64,000 nucleotides of DNA from Annona cherimola (GCA_030490835.1 CM059975.1:58581174-58645173), one strand, 5' to 3'. Counted from the stretch's first letter, positions 44,301 through 56,707 are shown. Notes: generated from the letters alone by a model not told the origin. Translations and numbers: made by a program.

Positions 44301-45311
44301 AATCCACCTTATGCTGTCCACGTTTTTCTCTCTCCCATTCAGCTGTATTTTATAATTTTTCTTGCAGATAATTTGCATAATTGAATGCATATTCTTATGG
44401 CCCTACATTTCAACAATATGTGGGCATATTTTAAAAATAAAAAATTCAAAAATGAGCAGCAATACAGCCCATGGACGTTCCCCATATGCCACCTTACCTA
44501 TGCTCATGTTGAGCACTTGTAGCTTCATCATGGTAGACATTCATTGCTGGGATTTTATTTGGATTTTAGCATTTCATAATAATACATAAAATACCCTAGA
44601 AATGAGTTGTATTTGACACCTAATTTTCCATTAAATTCAAGTAATTATTCCATGTACTCTAGCATTAAATGAAGGGTACTTTTGAGGTGTTAAAGTCAAG
44701 CATGCTCGCCTTTTTCAATGCAGGTATTTTCAAAATTTTAAGCTTAATCCAAACCTTCCAAAATAATCATCTCATAATTTCATTAAACCGTTTCAAATTT
44801 CATCTCAATCCGATTTTCCTAACTCCCGTTATAGCCGTTTAAAGTTAATGGTTGAAATTGAGATGTGATCAATAAATCATTATATTCATTTCATCAAGAA
44901 TTTTCATTACCCAATAATTCCATAATACCAAGCCCAACATCGTCAAATACCATTTCAAATTTCATTTGAATCCGCCTTACAGGCGTTGAGTTATGAATTT
45001 TCTAGTGTTTTTCCATTAAACTTGTCAATTATCACACAAATGCTCATAATTCATATTAAATGAATTAAAATGATTTTCCATGATGTATTTGCACATTTCA
45101 ATCAACAACAATTTACTCTAATCTCATTGTCCCATATTAGCTAAAAATGATTAATCACATCATTATTGCTAATCCTTAACCCTAAATCCTTAACCCTAAT
45201 TGCAATAATTAGCAAAATCACATAAATCATTCATAATTCAATAATTCAAATATAAATATCATATACATGATCAATGTATACATATGGGTTCTACTTGAGT
45301 TGGATTTCACA
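41313..45311 (+). mobile_element. L5: 4.0-kb solo LTR inserted in the E3 LTR
   Basis: It ends GGATTTCACA and starts GGTGGCGCCC, where the expected first T of TGTGGCGCC reads G. Flanks ACTAA at 41308-41312 and 45312-45316 are identical. At 3999 bp it is shorter than L1 and L2, mainly because much of the hairpin-array region between the left end and the GC-rich island is missing (compare 41700-42100 with 10900-11800). The conserved CGTGAGTCGAAACTCAATAAGTAAGC word and the CACA end are kept. No coding region. Confidence 0.88.
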
Positions 45312-45316
45312 ACTAA

Positions 45317-46142
45317 CATGTCGGTGTAATGATTTTGAGTAAGATTTTTCAAAAACAAGGTATTATAGATCAAGTCATAGAGTCAGGTCGACTCAAGAAC
45401 TTACTTAAGTCGATTCCCAGCTCGACCCAGGGATCTATTTCGAGTGTCATTTTAGAGACAGTGCTAAAAATAGGGATGCTTGAGCAGGAAAAATCGTAAC
45501 CAAAGTCAACTCCGCTTTTGAATTAGGTCAAGTCACAAACCAAGTCTACCTAGTTGCTACTTGGGAGACTTTAGGGTGCTAAAGAAGAATCTGAAGAAGC
45601 TAATTCATGTCCCAAGTCGACTTTGACATGCGACTTGGGCAAAGTCTAATGCCAAGTCAACTTAATAATGAGACTTGGGCTACTTAAGTATGAGAATGAA
45701 TAATTTGAAGTTTCAAGCACACAATCTACGTTAGAGTCACATACTCAAGTCGACTCTAGTCTGCGACTTGGGTAAAGTTTCAAAACCAAGTCGACTCGAG
45801 GACACGACTTGATGTCAAGCAATTCAAATCTTGAAGAATTGAAGTCAAATATCAACAAATGGAGTTGAAGCTATGAAGAGTTGAAGCTCTAAATGTAAGA
45901 CTTGAGCTAAATTGAATTATATCTTGAAGATCATGAGATTCAAAGATCAAGGTTTACAATTATGAAGATTTGGAGTTCAAACTACACAATGTAACATGAA
46001 GTCGTAACCTAAGTTGACTTCACTTGCAACTTCGGTTAAGTCCCAGACCAAGTCAACCTAAAAATGGAACTTGAACAAGTATACGAGGAACAAAACATTT
46101 TGGAGGAAAAAGAGAAGATCAAAGTTGCAGCCAAGTTGATTC
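45317..46142 (+). mobile_element. E3 5' LTR, piece 2, with module array
   Basis: This piece corresponds to the U3 of E1. Diverged copies of the AAGTCG...GTCGAC...CGACTT module recur, for example near 45608-45640, 45736-45767 and 46000-46033. The last five bases, GATTC, are the target duplication of E2, which landed inside one of these modules. Confidence 0.75.
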
Positions 46143-47382
46143 TGTTGGTCCCGAGTTTATGGCAATACCCAAGAAGGGAGGGGTGAATTAGGTATTTAAA
46201 AATTCTTTACTTAATTCAAAACTTTTTCCCTTTTAAATTTAATCCCCTCAATAAAACGATTAGTGAGTTAGAAAGAGATGATGCAGTAGAAGTATAAAAC
46301 ACAAGCAATCAGCCCACGTCAAGAGACAGCGATATATAGTGGTTCAGGCAACTTCTCCTACTCCACTCTTCCAAGCACACACCCGTTGTGGCTTGGGTTC
46401 CACTATTGTGTTATTAATACAACTTAGAGTAACCGCCCGCATTTGGAGTCGACTTGATATGCGACTTCGTTCAAGTCGCAGGGTGGAGTCGACTTCGGGT
46501 GTGACTTCACCCAAGTCGCAAACTGGAGTTGACTTCGGATGCGACTTCGGCCTTCAGCTTCCAACTCAAGTTCCAGGCTCAGGTCGACTTGGTCTCGGAT
46601 TTGACCCAAGTCGCAGGTAGAGTCGACTTCGGGTGCGACTTCACCAGCCATATGTCTCGTTGGAACTTCAAAGCTTTACATGTGATATACATGTTGTGTA
46701 TGACAATCTTTTCTTCTCTTCTCAAGCACTTGAATCTTCATTGGATGTCTTTGATATGTATTATGAAGCTTGAGTCGTGCAATGCATCAATTTCTCGAGC
46801 AAAGATTCTCCTTTGTGGCCTTGAATCATGATTGTCATTTCTTCCTGATTTTGATCTCCATTCTCTAATAAGATGTCTTTGAAACAATATAAGGTTGCTT
46901 CATACTTAAGTCGCAGGCCTAGGTCGACTTGGAGTCAGACTTCACCCAAGTCGCATACTTGGGTTGACTTGAGATGCGACTTCACCTAAGTCACATGACG
47001 GAGTCGACTTGAAGTGCGACTTAACTTTGAAATTTTTAAAGTCTGCAGCTGACACTCACCCAAGTCGTAGATGGAGTCGAATTGGGGTTGCGACTTCACC
47101 TAAGTCATAAGCAGAGTCGACTTCGGTTGCGACATCACCTGTCTCCGAGTCCCAATTTTAGCTCTATCGATTTTTTACCGTTTGAAGTCAATTCAGGAGT
47201 CAACTTGACCTAAGTCAATGGCTGAGTCGACTTGGGGTTGCGACTTGACCTGCTATCTTTTCAACTTTGATTTTATACACCTCGGCAACACTTAGCAACC
47301 TCATTAGTACTTAAATACTTCTCAAATTGAGTTGTTAATCATCAAAATATGGATTGTACTTAATTTTTCTTGTTTTTCAACA
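46143..47382 (-). mobile_element. 3' LTR of E2, internally deleted
   Basis: 1240 bp against 1651 bp for the 5' LTR. The segment equivalent to about 54897-55335, which includes the TATA region and R, is missing between 46436 and 46437. Modules of the AAGTCGCA...TGCGACTT type remain (46470-47250). On the minus strand it begins TGTTGAAAAACAAG. Confidence 0.85.
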
Positions 47383-47705
47383 ATCTCTCCCTTTTTGATG
47401 ATTGACAAAACCAATTTGAGATATAATCCTTTCATTTTTTATGTCTTTTTTCAGTTAACATTTTGAATTGACATATTATATTGGTTACACAAAAAGGACA
47501 TATCATAGCATATGAGGTAACATATTCAATCCAAATCAACAGCTTGCACAACAAAAACAAGTTCATGTTATATTTCATCATTCAAATTCATGTCATACAT
47601 ACAAAAATGATTCCAAAAATTACATACTACCCAACCCAAACTAAAATTCTAAATCCTAAGTCCTACTCTCTCTCCCCCTTTTTGTCAAGGCATTAAAATG
47701 GGATA
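47383..47705 (-). other. E2 polypurine tracts and spacer
   Basis: On the minus strand, CATCAAAAAGGGAGAGAT directly precedes the 3' LTR (47383-47400). A second tract, TTGACAAAAAGGGGGAGAGA, lies near 47671-47690. The pair matches that in E1 (38632-38650 and 38898-38912). No gene is seen between them. Confidence 0.7.
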
Positions 47706-49304
47706 TAAGGGAATCAAGACTTATGGAACTGGAAAGCCGATATAGGATAGGTAGTGGGATAGGCCGGAGGAATGGGTCGGATGCAGGCTGATGAGAATGG
47801 AGATGATGGAGCCTGAATGGTGGGTTCAACTATCATTGACTCGCCCTAGTACAGATCAAAATTAGGAAGACTCGGAATGGGTCGGCCACAATGACTTCCC
47901 AAGGTGAGTTGATACTTGATAGCGGTCAACTCCCAATCGAATTTGTCCTGGTGCCCATGCATTTCCATCAGGGCAATGTTGATATTCCCCAATTCCTGTG
48001 ATATTTTACTCTCCATTTGTTATAGATAGTCCAAGATAGCCTTGGAGGTTGATGGTTGGTCTGGGGAAAGGGCAAAGTGGTCTGTAGCCCGTGATCCATG
48101 AGGTGAACAAGAACCATGGGATTGCGGTGATGCCGGAGCAGCAAGTGCCGGAGGTGGAGATGGAATAGGCTCGTGTTGGGGCAGTTCCTCCCCCTCAGGA
48201 TGAGCACCCTCGGCTTCCCGTTGTTCTAGAGGATCCTGCAAATCATTCCCTATCCTTTCGCATAGCCTCCAAATCTATCTTTATACGGGTCAGGAGGGCC
48301 CGATTGATGACGTTTGTTGGTTTCAGTACTTCGAACGGCTAGCCATCTAGATCAACATTGTAGTAAGTCATAATCTTAGTAATACACGTACCATATGGCA
48401 AGACTCCTCATAGATTCTCCTTCTTGAGTTCAAGGGCCTCAAAAAAAAGTCTAGGAAGACTGACTTTGACCCTATTGGCTACTTTCCATAGGATTTTAGC
48501 TTCCTATGGATTTAGTTGATTTCGCCCGCCTCCCTTAGGATAGATATAATGAGCAATCAACAGTCTGAGAACCCACAGCCTCGGGGATAAATCTATGTAA
48601 TATAGAAACTTGATCCCGGGATGATACTTGTTGCTATTGGTGAGCTGATTATACATTTATGTGAGGGATAAGCCTTCGGGAATAAGCTGATTTTCATCTA
48701 GCATGCCTAGAATGCTGGCAATTTTGTCTATGGCATTTCTCCTGCAGATTCCCTATGCAAGTCCCAAATTGATCTCAACCTCTTTGACATATCTGTTGAG
48801 ATATTCCTGATCCCATAGATAGTAAAACAGTCTAGTCAAATAAGGATATATCTTATCATCCTCTTTCAGCAATCCAATCCACCCTTGAAAATCTGGTAAT
48901 TCTTCTATCCCAAATTCATATTCATGCAGGAACTTAAAATCTATGATTTTGGGCACAAAAATCTTTCTCTCGTAAAAATGCCTATAAAATTGGCTATGTT
49001 GGCGTTTGGTCCTGAAATAGTCTGTAGGCATTTTTAGGACTTGGCCTCATTGAGTGGGGGTCCCTTTCCTTCTTACTTCCATTTCAAAACTACTACTTGA
49101 TTCCTCAATCTCCTCTTCTCTAGGAGCTAAAGTGGAGGGGTTACCTGTCTGAAACTAAACTCGTCACCCCGTAGACGCTGTAGTTTCCTCTCAGACTCTC
49201 TTAGGTGGCGTCCATTGCCTACACGGTACATCTTCTCTGGTTTGAGATTGGGATGGCCTTGAAACGAGTAGCTTGTTTGGTTTGGATACGACCTTGGGTG
49301 CCAT
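47706..49304 (-). pseudogene. E2 third reading frame: plant transposon-protein-like, decayed
   Basis: Chosen start ATG 49304 (context AAATCCATGGCACCC) opens the frame that contains the best segment, 49031-48753. That segment (RKIFVPKIIDF, LPDFQGWIGLL, YPYLTRLFYYLW) resembles the domain called putative plant transposon protein, common in extra reading frames of plant retroelements. A shift follows, then a Pro/Ser-rich part (about 48240-48020) and a helical C-terminus. Several stops interrupt it, so no product is expected. Upstream on the minus strand are a TATA-like site (CTATAAGAGG, near 49464-49455), a C/T-rich leader, and a fragment with the AAGTCGACTC word of the LTR modules (near 49530). 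It occupies the place of the env-like frame of SIRE elements but shows no envelope features. Function unknown. Confidence 0.65.
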
Positions 49305-49454
49305 GGATTTTAGGATTGCTTGATTTTGGTGGTGTGAAAAAGGTGAAATGTTTGGGATGGAGTTCTAGAGGGGTTCTTAAGAGGATTTGAGAGAAAGAAA
49401 AGAAGAAGAAAAATGGTGGAAAGAAGAAATGGGGGTGGTTGCTCGGTTTCTCCC

Positions 49455-49540
49455 CTCTTATAGGCGAGGCAACCGAAACGACGCCCCAAAGTTGACTTCG
49501 AACCCTAATTGGAGTCGAGTCGACTTGGCTCCACCGACTT
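49455..49540 (-). promoter_or_regulatory. Promoter-like region before the E2 third reading frame
   Basis: Read on the minus strand it holds GCCAAGTCGACTCGACTCC (near 49537-49519), then CGCCTATAAGAGGGG, then a C/T-rich leader of about 150 bases to the ATG at 49304. Order and content imitate the U3-TATA-leader of the LTR on a small scale. Activity is not shown. Confidence 0.4.
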
Positions 49541-49604
49541 AGGTTCAATACACTTCCTATTTTCTTACTCCCCCTATTTAATTGCAAAATCTAATCAATA
49601 TCAA

Positions 49605-52600
49605 TCATATATTCATACCCATATCATTTCTAATTTTGTAAAATGATTCTTTTGCTAAGGGTTTGGTAAAAATATCTGCAATTTGATCCTCAATTTTAAC
49701 ATATTCTAAGCAAATATCATGATTTTCAATATGTTTCCTAATGAAATGATGTCTCACATCTATATGTTTAGTTCTAGAATGCAGTACAGGATTTTTGGTT
49801 AAACATATTGTATTTGTATTATCACATCTAATTGGTATACTTTATATTCTATGTCATAATCTCTAAGTTGTTGTTTCATCCAAAGTAATTGGGCACAACA
49901 GCTCCCGGCGGCAATATATTCGGCTTCCGTAGTAGATAGAGCAACACTACTTTATTTTCTTGAAAACAACAAGACCATCGTGTTTTCAAGAAACCGATAT
50001 GTTCCACTAGTACTTTTTTTATCTACTTTGTAACCGGCAAAATCTGCATCCGAGTAGTTGATTAAATCAAATGTTGAACCCTTTGGATACCAAAGACCTA
50101 GATTAGTAGTATTGATTAAGTATCTGAAAATTCTTTTTACAGCTGTTAGATGTGATTCTTTAGGACAAGACTGAAATCTTGAACACATACAAACACTAAA
50201 CAGAATATCCGGCCTAGAAGTAGTCAAATACAATAAAGATCCTATCATGCTTTTATACAACTTTTGTTCAACTGATTTACCTTTTTCATCCTTGTCAATT
50301 TTGATGGTGGAACTCATGGGCGTGTTTGCTCATTTGTTGTTTTGCATTCCAAATTTCTTGAGCATTTCTTTGACGTATTTGGATTAATTTAAAAAGATTC
50401 CTTTGGATAATTGCTTAATTTGCAGTCCAAGGAAGAAGTTTAGCTCGCCCATCATGCTCATTTCAAATTCACTCTACATAATCTCAGAAAATTCTTGACA
50501 CAGAGATTCATTAGTAGCACCGAATATAAGGTCATCCACATAAATTTGAATAATTAATATATTTTTACCTTTATATTTGATAATTAATGTTGTATAAACT
50601 TTTCCTCTCTAAAAATCATGATCAATCAAAAATTTGATCAACCTTTTATACCAAGCTCTTGGAGCTTGTTTAAGTCCATACAATGCTTTGGTTAACTTAA
50701 AAACAAATTTTGATTGATCATTCTCTTCAAATCCGGTAGGTTGCTCAACATATACTTCCTCATTTAGATATCCATTCAAAAATGTACTTTTCACATCCAT
50801 TTGAAACAACTTAAAGTCCATGTGAGAAGCAAAAGCTAGTAGGATACGTATGGCTTCCAATCTAGCCACCGGAGCATATGATTCCTCAAAATCAATTCCC
50901 TCTTGGGAATATCCTTTGGTTACAAGTCTAGCCTTGTTTCTCACCACAAGTCCACTTTTATCTAATTTGTTCCTAAAAACCCATTTGGCACCAATGACAG
51001 TGCAATCCTTGGGTCTAGAAACTAGGTGTCATACTTGACTTCTTTCAAATTGATTTAGCTCTTCTTGCATTGCTACGATCTAATTTTCATCATTAAGAGC
51101 TTGGTCAATTGAGTTTGGTTCTATTTTAGAGACAACGGTAAAATCTCCGCAAATATTATGTCTAGATCTTCTTGTTCTTACTCCTTCATATATATTGTCA
51201 ATCACTTGTTCAATTGGATGATCATTTTTTAACTTTAAATTCGTTAGAAGTTTGTAAGAATTATTACCTTCACTTACCTTTTCATCCATGGATTGCTCTT
51301 GCTTTGTTTCCGCTTCTCTTTGTTGTTCCAATTGTTGCCTTTCAACATTCTTTAATGTTTCATCTGCATTACTTAGCTCATCCTCCTTTTTGAAATTTAG
51401 ATTAAATTCATCAATGATTCTTCTACTACTTGATTTCTTTTGTTGAAAACTCTATATGCTTTGCTATTTGATGAATATCTAAGAAATATTGCTTCATCAC
51501 TTTTGGCATCTAATTTTCCTAAGTTTGATTTTCCATTATTCAGCACATAACAAGAACATCCAAAAGCATGAAAGTATGAAATATTTGATTGTCTACCTTT
51601 CCATAGTTCATATGGGGTCTTTTTCAAAATTTCTCTTATGGTAACTCGATTAAGTACATGGCACGTTGTACTTACAGCTTCACCCCAAAATCTTTTAGAT
51701 AGTTTACTTTCATTTAGCATAGTTCTAGCTATCGCCTGTATTGTTCTATTTTTTCTTTCAACTATCCCATTTTGTTAGGGAGTTCTTGGTGCAGAGAATG
51801 TGTGGTTAATTCCTTTCTCATTGCAGAATTCTATAAACCGTTTGTTTTCAAATTCACCACCATGATCACTTCTAATAGATATGATTGTACTTTATTTTTT
51901 ATTCTGCACTAAATTTGAAAAAGTAACAAACATTGAGAAAACTTCATCTTTGCTAGCTAAAAGTATTATCCATGTAAATCTTGAAAAATCATAACTATGA
52001 CAAGTACATACTTTTTTCTTCCAAGAGTTAAAATGTCAGATGACCCATACAGATCCATATGTAATAGTTCAAGTGGCCTAGTCGTTGAAATTTCTTTTTG
52101 GAGGAAAATGACATTTTAGGCTGCTTAGATAGTTGACATGCCTTGCAAATTTTATCTTTGTCATATTTGAGCTTTGACAATCCTTCTACTAGGCTCTTTT
52201 TCCACAAAGTCTTAATATTTGACATATTTATATGTCCAAGCCTTTTATGTCATATCCATGGATCATTTTCAATGGCTATAAGACATTTTTCATTAAGTTC
52301 ATAAAGGAAAACTAAATATACATTTTCATGTCTTTTGCAGCTAAAAACTTTCTGATCCTCATCTAAAACATTGCAAATAGAAGATTAAAATACAACTTTA
52401 TAGCCTTCGTCACACAATTGACTAATGGTCATTAAATTATGTTTGAGTCCTTCAACAAATAGTATATCCTCAATACATGCATTTGAAATACCATAAATAT
52501 TTTCTTTACTTTTTATTATACATTTCTCATTGTTTCCAAATGCAACAGTTTCTTCACTACAAGATTTGATTTTGTGGAATAATCCTCTCTCCCATTATAT

Positions 52601-52658
52601 ATCTTGAGTAGCCACTGTCCATGAACCATATGTTGCTGGCTTTTGCTTTAAGACATAC
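49605..52658 (-). pseudogene. pol: E2 pol, decayed
   Basis: Segments in order on the minus strand: protease region (about 52630-52600), GAG-pre-integrase with [14 protein letters not shown] (about 52225-52080), integrase C-part with [15 protein letters not shown] (51720-51397), reverse transcriptase ([33 protein letters not shown], 50947-50609; YVDD near 50550), RNase H with [12 protein letters not shown] (50317-49952), then STTEAEY and the C-terminal IFTKPLAKESF up to the stop at 49605. Many stops and shifts break it. A TAA at 49954-49952 is at the same codon as the single stop of E1 pol. Confidence 0.85.
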
Positions 52659-52682
52659 CTGTAAAACAAAATTATTTAGTAG
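52659..52682 (-). promoter_or_regulatory. Splice-acceptor-like gag-pol junction of E2
   Basis: On the minus strand the 24 bases after the gag stop read CTACTAAATAA, then TTTTGTTTTACAG. They are followed by the conserved pol codons for C-L-K-A. An acceptor-like AG preceded by a T tract and a branch-like CTACTAAAT is visible. Here gag and pol happen to be in the same frame. Confidence 0.35.
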
Positions 52683-54554
52683 TTATCTCTTTGTTACCCA
52701 TTTTGTGGGTCCATTTGGGTTAGTGAGCCATTGGAATCTAAGTTTTTCTACTTTGGAAGACAAAAATCTAATGCTCTTTGGTACCCAAACCAGTTTTGCA
52801 CCATGGTCATATAATTTCTTTATTTTACATTGATAAATTTTGTGGCCCATTTTGTTGCAAAAATTGCATACCCCTGGGAGTCTTGGATAGTGAATCCATG
52901 TAATAGGAGGTTCCCAAGTTGGTCTTTTTGTCCAAGTGACATGATTCATTATTGGTTTAGGAAAAATGGGCTTGGTTTGGTTTTTAACAAGATTTGGAGC
53001 ATTTGACTTACTGCATTCACCTTTCTCAAATGTGGAATAGTCAAGTCCTCTTTTGTTGTTCTGGGTGGTCATCTTTAAGAATATTTTTACACTTTTTCCT
53101 GGATTAGAGAACTTTGCTAATGATTCATTTAAAGACTCATTTTCTTTCTTCAGTCTTTCCACCTCATTAGTTAAGGTATTATTCTCATTTGTTAGGTGGT
53201 TGACCTTTTTAGTCATCTTTCCATTCACAATAATAACTGAATCACATTGTCTTTTATTTATTTTAAATTTATTTCCTAGTTTCTTTATTTCATCATATAA
53301 TAAATCATATGCTTGTTGTAGTTCATCTAATTCAACACGTTTGAGAAATCATGTGTAGAAGAATAAATAGACTTGGTATTTAAGTGATTAAGTTTGGAGG
53401 TTACATCATCACTGCTTGTACAGTTTGTTGAGGTAGTTTGTTCATCTAAGATTTCTATTGCAATAAGGCAAATCATGTTGTGTTCTTCCTCTAACCTTGC
53501 CATGCAACATATCCCAGCATAGTTTGTAGCTTCATTGTCTTCATTCGATGAGCTGCTAGTTTTGGACGTTTCCTCATTTACGTACATTCCTCTTCCTTTA
53601 GCTTTCTAAAATTTTCGGTTTTCATTTCTATCTTTCTTCTCTCGTCGTTCTTTTATCTTACTTTCTTCTGGTGTAGGACATTGAGCTTGCATATGTCCTA
53701 CTCCACCCCATCGGTAGCACTTGGTTATTTTCTTCTTTTTCTCCTTTCCATTTTTTTTTTTGAATCCTTTAAAGTTCTTCCTTTTTCTTATAATTTTTTT
53801 GAACCTTCGAGTAAGTAGGGCGATCTCTACATCATCATTTCAAGAGGATGAAGTGGATTCATCTGAGTTTGATGCAGCCCTCAAAGCAATTGTCGTTTTT
53901 CCTTTGTGCTGCTCCTCATTTTTTTTATCTTCTCATGTGACATGAGTGAGCTGATGAGATCCTCTAGTCTTAGAGTATTCAGGTCTTTTGCCTCTTCAAT
54001 AGTCGTGGCTTTGGAGTCCACGACTCTGGTAGAGCCCTTAAAATCTTCATGACCTGTTCAGATTCAGAAATTGCTTTTCCAAGACCCATTAGTGCATTAA
54101 TAATCTTAGAAAATCTAGCAAATATTTCAGATATATTTTCAGTCTCTAGCATTTTAAAACTATCTATCTCTCCAATCAAAATGTTTCTTCTCGTCCCTTG
54201 GACTTGAGAAGTTTTCTCATAAATTGATGTTAGTGTATCCCATATTTCTTTGGCTGTTTGACATGAGGATACTCTATCATATTCAGCAGCTATAAGAGCG
54301 CAGAAGAGGGAGTTCATGGATTTGGCGTTGCTTTTTACGGTTCTAACCTCCTCTTCAGACCATGCAGAGGCTCTTTCATCAATTGGTAGAACAACTCTGT
54401 CTTGGATAGCAATCCAAGAATCTACATCCATAGCCATGATAAGTTGTTTCATTCTCAACTTTCAGTAATCGAAGTTACTTCCATCAAATAGTGGTGGCCT
54501 TGTGAATGATTGGGCTTTAGCAAATGCAGGGGTGGAAGTTGATTGAGATGTCAT
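52683..54554 (-). pseudogene. gag: E2 gag, decayed
   Basis: It starts at ATG 54554, 34 bases inside the primer site, as in E1. The gag domain ([42 protein letters not shown]) is interrupted by an early stop near 54463 and by a shift near 53985. The first zinc knuckle is still traceable near 53725-53680. The C-terminal part 53228-52683 is open, with coiled coil and the second knuckle [14 protein letters not shown]. It ends TKWVTKR. The order and length match the E1 gag. Confidence 0.85.
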
Positions 54555-54588
54555 TAATAAGATCTCTTTGGTATAAACTCAAAGACCT

Positions 54589-54600
54589 GCTCTGATACCA
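54589..54600 (-). other. Primer binding site of E2
   Basis: On the minus strand, TGGTATCAGAGC is the complement of the initiator Met tRNA 3' end and follows the LTR by two bases. It is unchanged from E1. Confidence 0.9.
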
Positions 54601-54602
54601 CT

Positions 54603-56253
54603 TTTTGGTCCTGAGTTTATGGCAATACCCAAGAGGGGAGAGGTGAATTGAGTATTTAAAAAATCTTTGCTTAATTATAATCTTTCTCTCTTATAAATTT
54701 AATCCTCTCAATGAAACAACCAGTGAGTTAGAAAGAGATGGTGTAGTAGAAGTATAAAACGCAAGAAATTAGCCCATGTCAATAGACAACGATATATAAT
54801 GATTCGGGAAACATCACTTACTCCACTCTTCCGAGCACACACCTGGGTTTCACTATTATGTTATCAATACAACTTAGAGTAACTGCTCTCTTCTAGATTC
54901 TAGCTCTAGGGGGCTTGTACAATCTCAGCACAAGTAGGTGACGAGTTCCACTCTAATCACACACTACTTTGCCTTCAATTGGTTTCAGTCTCCATACCAA
55001 CTCAAGTGGGAAAAATAAGTAAACAATAAATAACAAAGATCTACAAGTTATATATTGTGTAGGCAGATTTGAGTACATAGAAGAACTTATGGAAGCAGTT
55101 GTGGATGGAGCAATGAGCTTTCAGCAGTTTAAATGCCAAGTTCTTCTTTAAACTTCATGTAGATCACTTAATTGCAAGAGAGAGCGTAAGGTGAGCTCAT
55201 TCAATATTTTTCCAACCACATCCACGTTCACTTGATGCTCCTTAAATAATGAGAAGTAAATTCAAACGTTTGGTGGTAGGTGGCGCACATTTAATGGGCC
55301 AACGTTCAAATTTTTTCGACCATTGTGAGCCAAGTCGCATTTGAAGTCGACTTAGGATGCGACTTCATTCAAGTCGCAGGGTGGAGTCGACTTCGGGTGC
55401 GACTTCACCCAAGTGGCAGAATGGGGTCAACTTTGGATGCGACTTCAACCTTCAGCTTTCAACTCAAGTTTCAGGCTCAGGTCAACTTGGTCTCAGACTT
55501 GACCCAAGTCGTAGGTGGAGTTGACTTTGAGTGCGACTTCACCAGCCATATGTCTCGAATGAACTTCAAAGCTTTGCATGTGATCTACATGTTGTGTAGG
55601 GCAATCTTTTCTTCTCTTCTCAAGCACTTGAATCTTCATTCGATGTCTTTGATATGTATTATGAAGCTTGAGTTGTGCAATGCATCAATTTCTCGAACAA
55701 AGATTCTCCTTTGTGGCCTTGAACCATGATTGCCATTTCTTCCTGATTTTGATCTCCATTCTCTAATAAGATGTCTTTGAAACAATATAAGGTTGCTTCA
55801 TACTTAAGTCGCAGGTCTAGGTAAACTTGGAGTTCGACTTCACCAAAGTCGCATACTTGGGTCGACTTGAGATGCGACTTTACCTAAAGTCGCATGACGG
55901 AGTCGACTTGAAGTGTGACTTAACTCTCACATTTTCGAAGTCTGTAGTTCAGGCTCACCCAAGTCACAGATGGAGTCAAATTGGGGTTGTGACTTCACCT
56001 AAGTCACAAGCAGAGTTGACTTCAGTTGAGACTTTACCTATCTCCGAGTCCCAATTTCAGCTCTATCGATTTTTTATCGTTTGAAGTCGATTCTGGAATC
56101 GACTTGGATATCAACTTGACCTGCTATCTTTTGAACTTTGATTTTATACACCTCGACAACACTTAGCAACCTCATTAATACTTAAATACTTCTCAAATTG
56201 AGTTGTTAATCATCAAAACATGGATTGTGCTTAATTTGCCTTGTTTTCCAATA
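54603..56253 (-). mobile_element. 5' LTR of E2
   Basis: 1651 bp. On the minus strand it begins TATTGGAAAACAAG (TG changed to TA) and ends AGGACCAAAA (CA changed to AA). U3 holds modules such as 55332-55365 (34 nt, arms AAGTCGCA and TGCGACTT, centre GTCGAC) and 55371-55405. The segment CTAGAGCTAGAATCTAG is present once. A TATTTAA-like box lies near 55243. Confidence 0.85.
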
Positions 56254-56258
56254 GATTC

Positions 56259-56707
56259 TAGCTAGAGAATTTGGGTGAAGTTGCGCCTAAAGTTGACTCC
56301 AAATGTGACTTGGCTTATAGCAGTCATAAAAATTCGAATATTAGTGCATTTAATGCATGCTACCAACACTGCAACGTTTAAGATTACTCCAAAACTATTT
56401 AAGAGACATCAAGAGGAGTTATGATGGTTAGCTAAAGCATTCATTGAGCTTTCATATTCCTTCTTACAAGCTACTAAGTGTGCATTAAGCACTCTAGAAG
56501 GAGTCTCTCACTTTCACTTTGAGGGCTACAAGTTTTAATCGTTCTCAAGCTTTCAAGAGTCTTTTTAAGAGTTGAATCTGTCCTACACGATCTATAAAGT
56601 TTAGATTTGATTCTTTTAATTGGGTTTATAGTACTACAATACTTAGTTTGGTGTTAGAGACTAAGGCCAAGTTGCGGCAAGTAGTGTACGATTGAAGTGG
56701 AACTCAC
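56259..56707 (+). mobile_element. E3 5' LTR, piece 3
   Basis: It resumes after the E2 target duplication with a broken module (AAGTTGACTCC, near 56292). It holds the TATA-like CTATTTAAGAG near 56396 and the word CAAGTAGTGTACGATTGAAGTG, the counterpart of CAAAGTAGTGTGTGATTGGAGTG in E1 (33168-33190). Its last five bases, CTCAC, are the target duplication of M1. Confidence 0.75.

Larger units (their letters stand above)
46143..56253 (-). mobile_element. E2: Ty1/copia element with a third reading frame, inserted in the E3 LTR
   Basis: The minus-strand element has 5' LTR at 54603-56253, 3' LTR at 46143-47382, primer site, gag, pol, a third reading frame and polypurine tracts. Target duplication GATTC lies at 46138-46142 and 56254-56258. 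The LTRs differ by roughly 10-15% in the part compared by eye, and the 3' LTR lacks about 440 bp, so E2 is much older than E1 but younger than E3. All reading frames are broken. Confidence 0.9.

Noticed and set aside
10477..45311. L-family units as DNA transposons with hairpins
   Set aside because: TG...CA ends, 5-bp target duplications and absence of long terminal inverted repeats fit solo LTRs.
45320..45340. Start of E3 at the TG near 45320
   Set aside because: The stretch before L5 (41232-41307) continues the same LTR, shown by the match to the openings of the E1 and E2 LTRs and by the ACTAA duplication.
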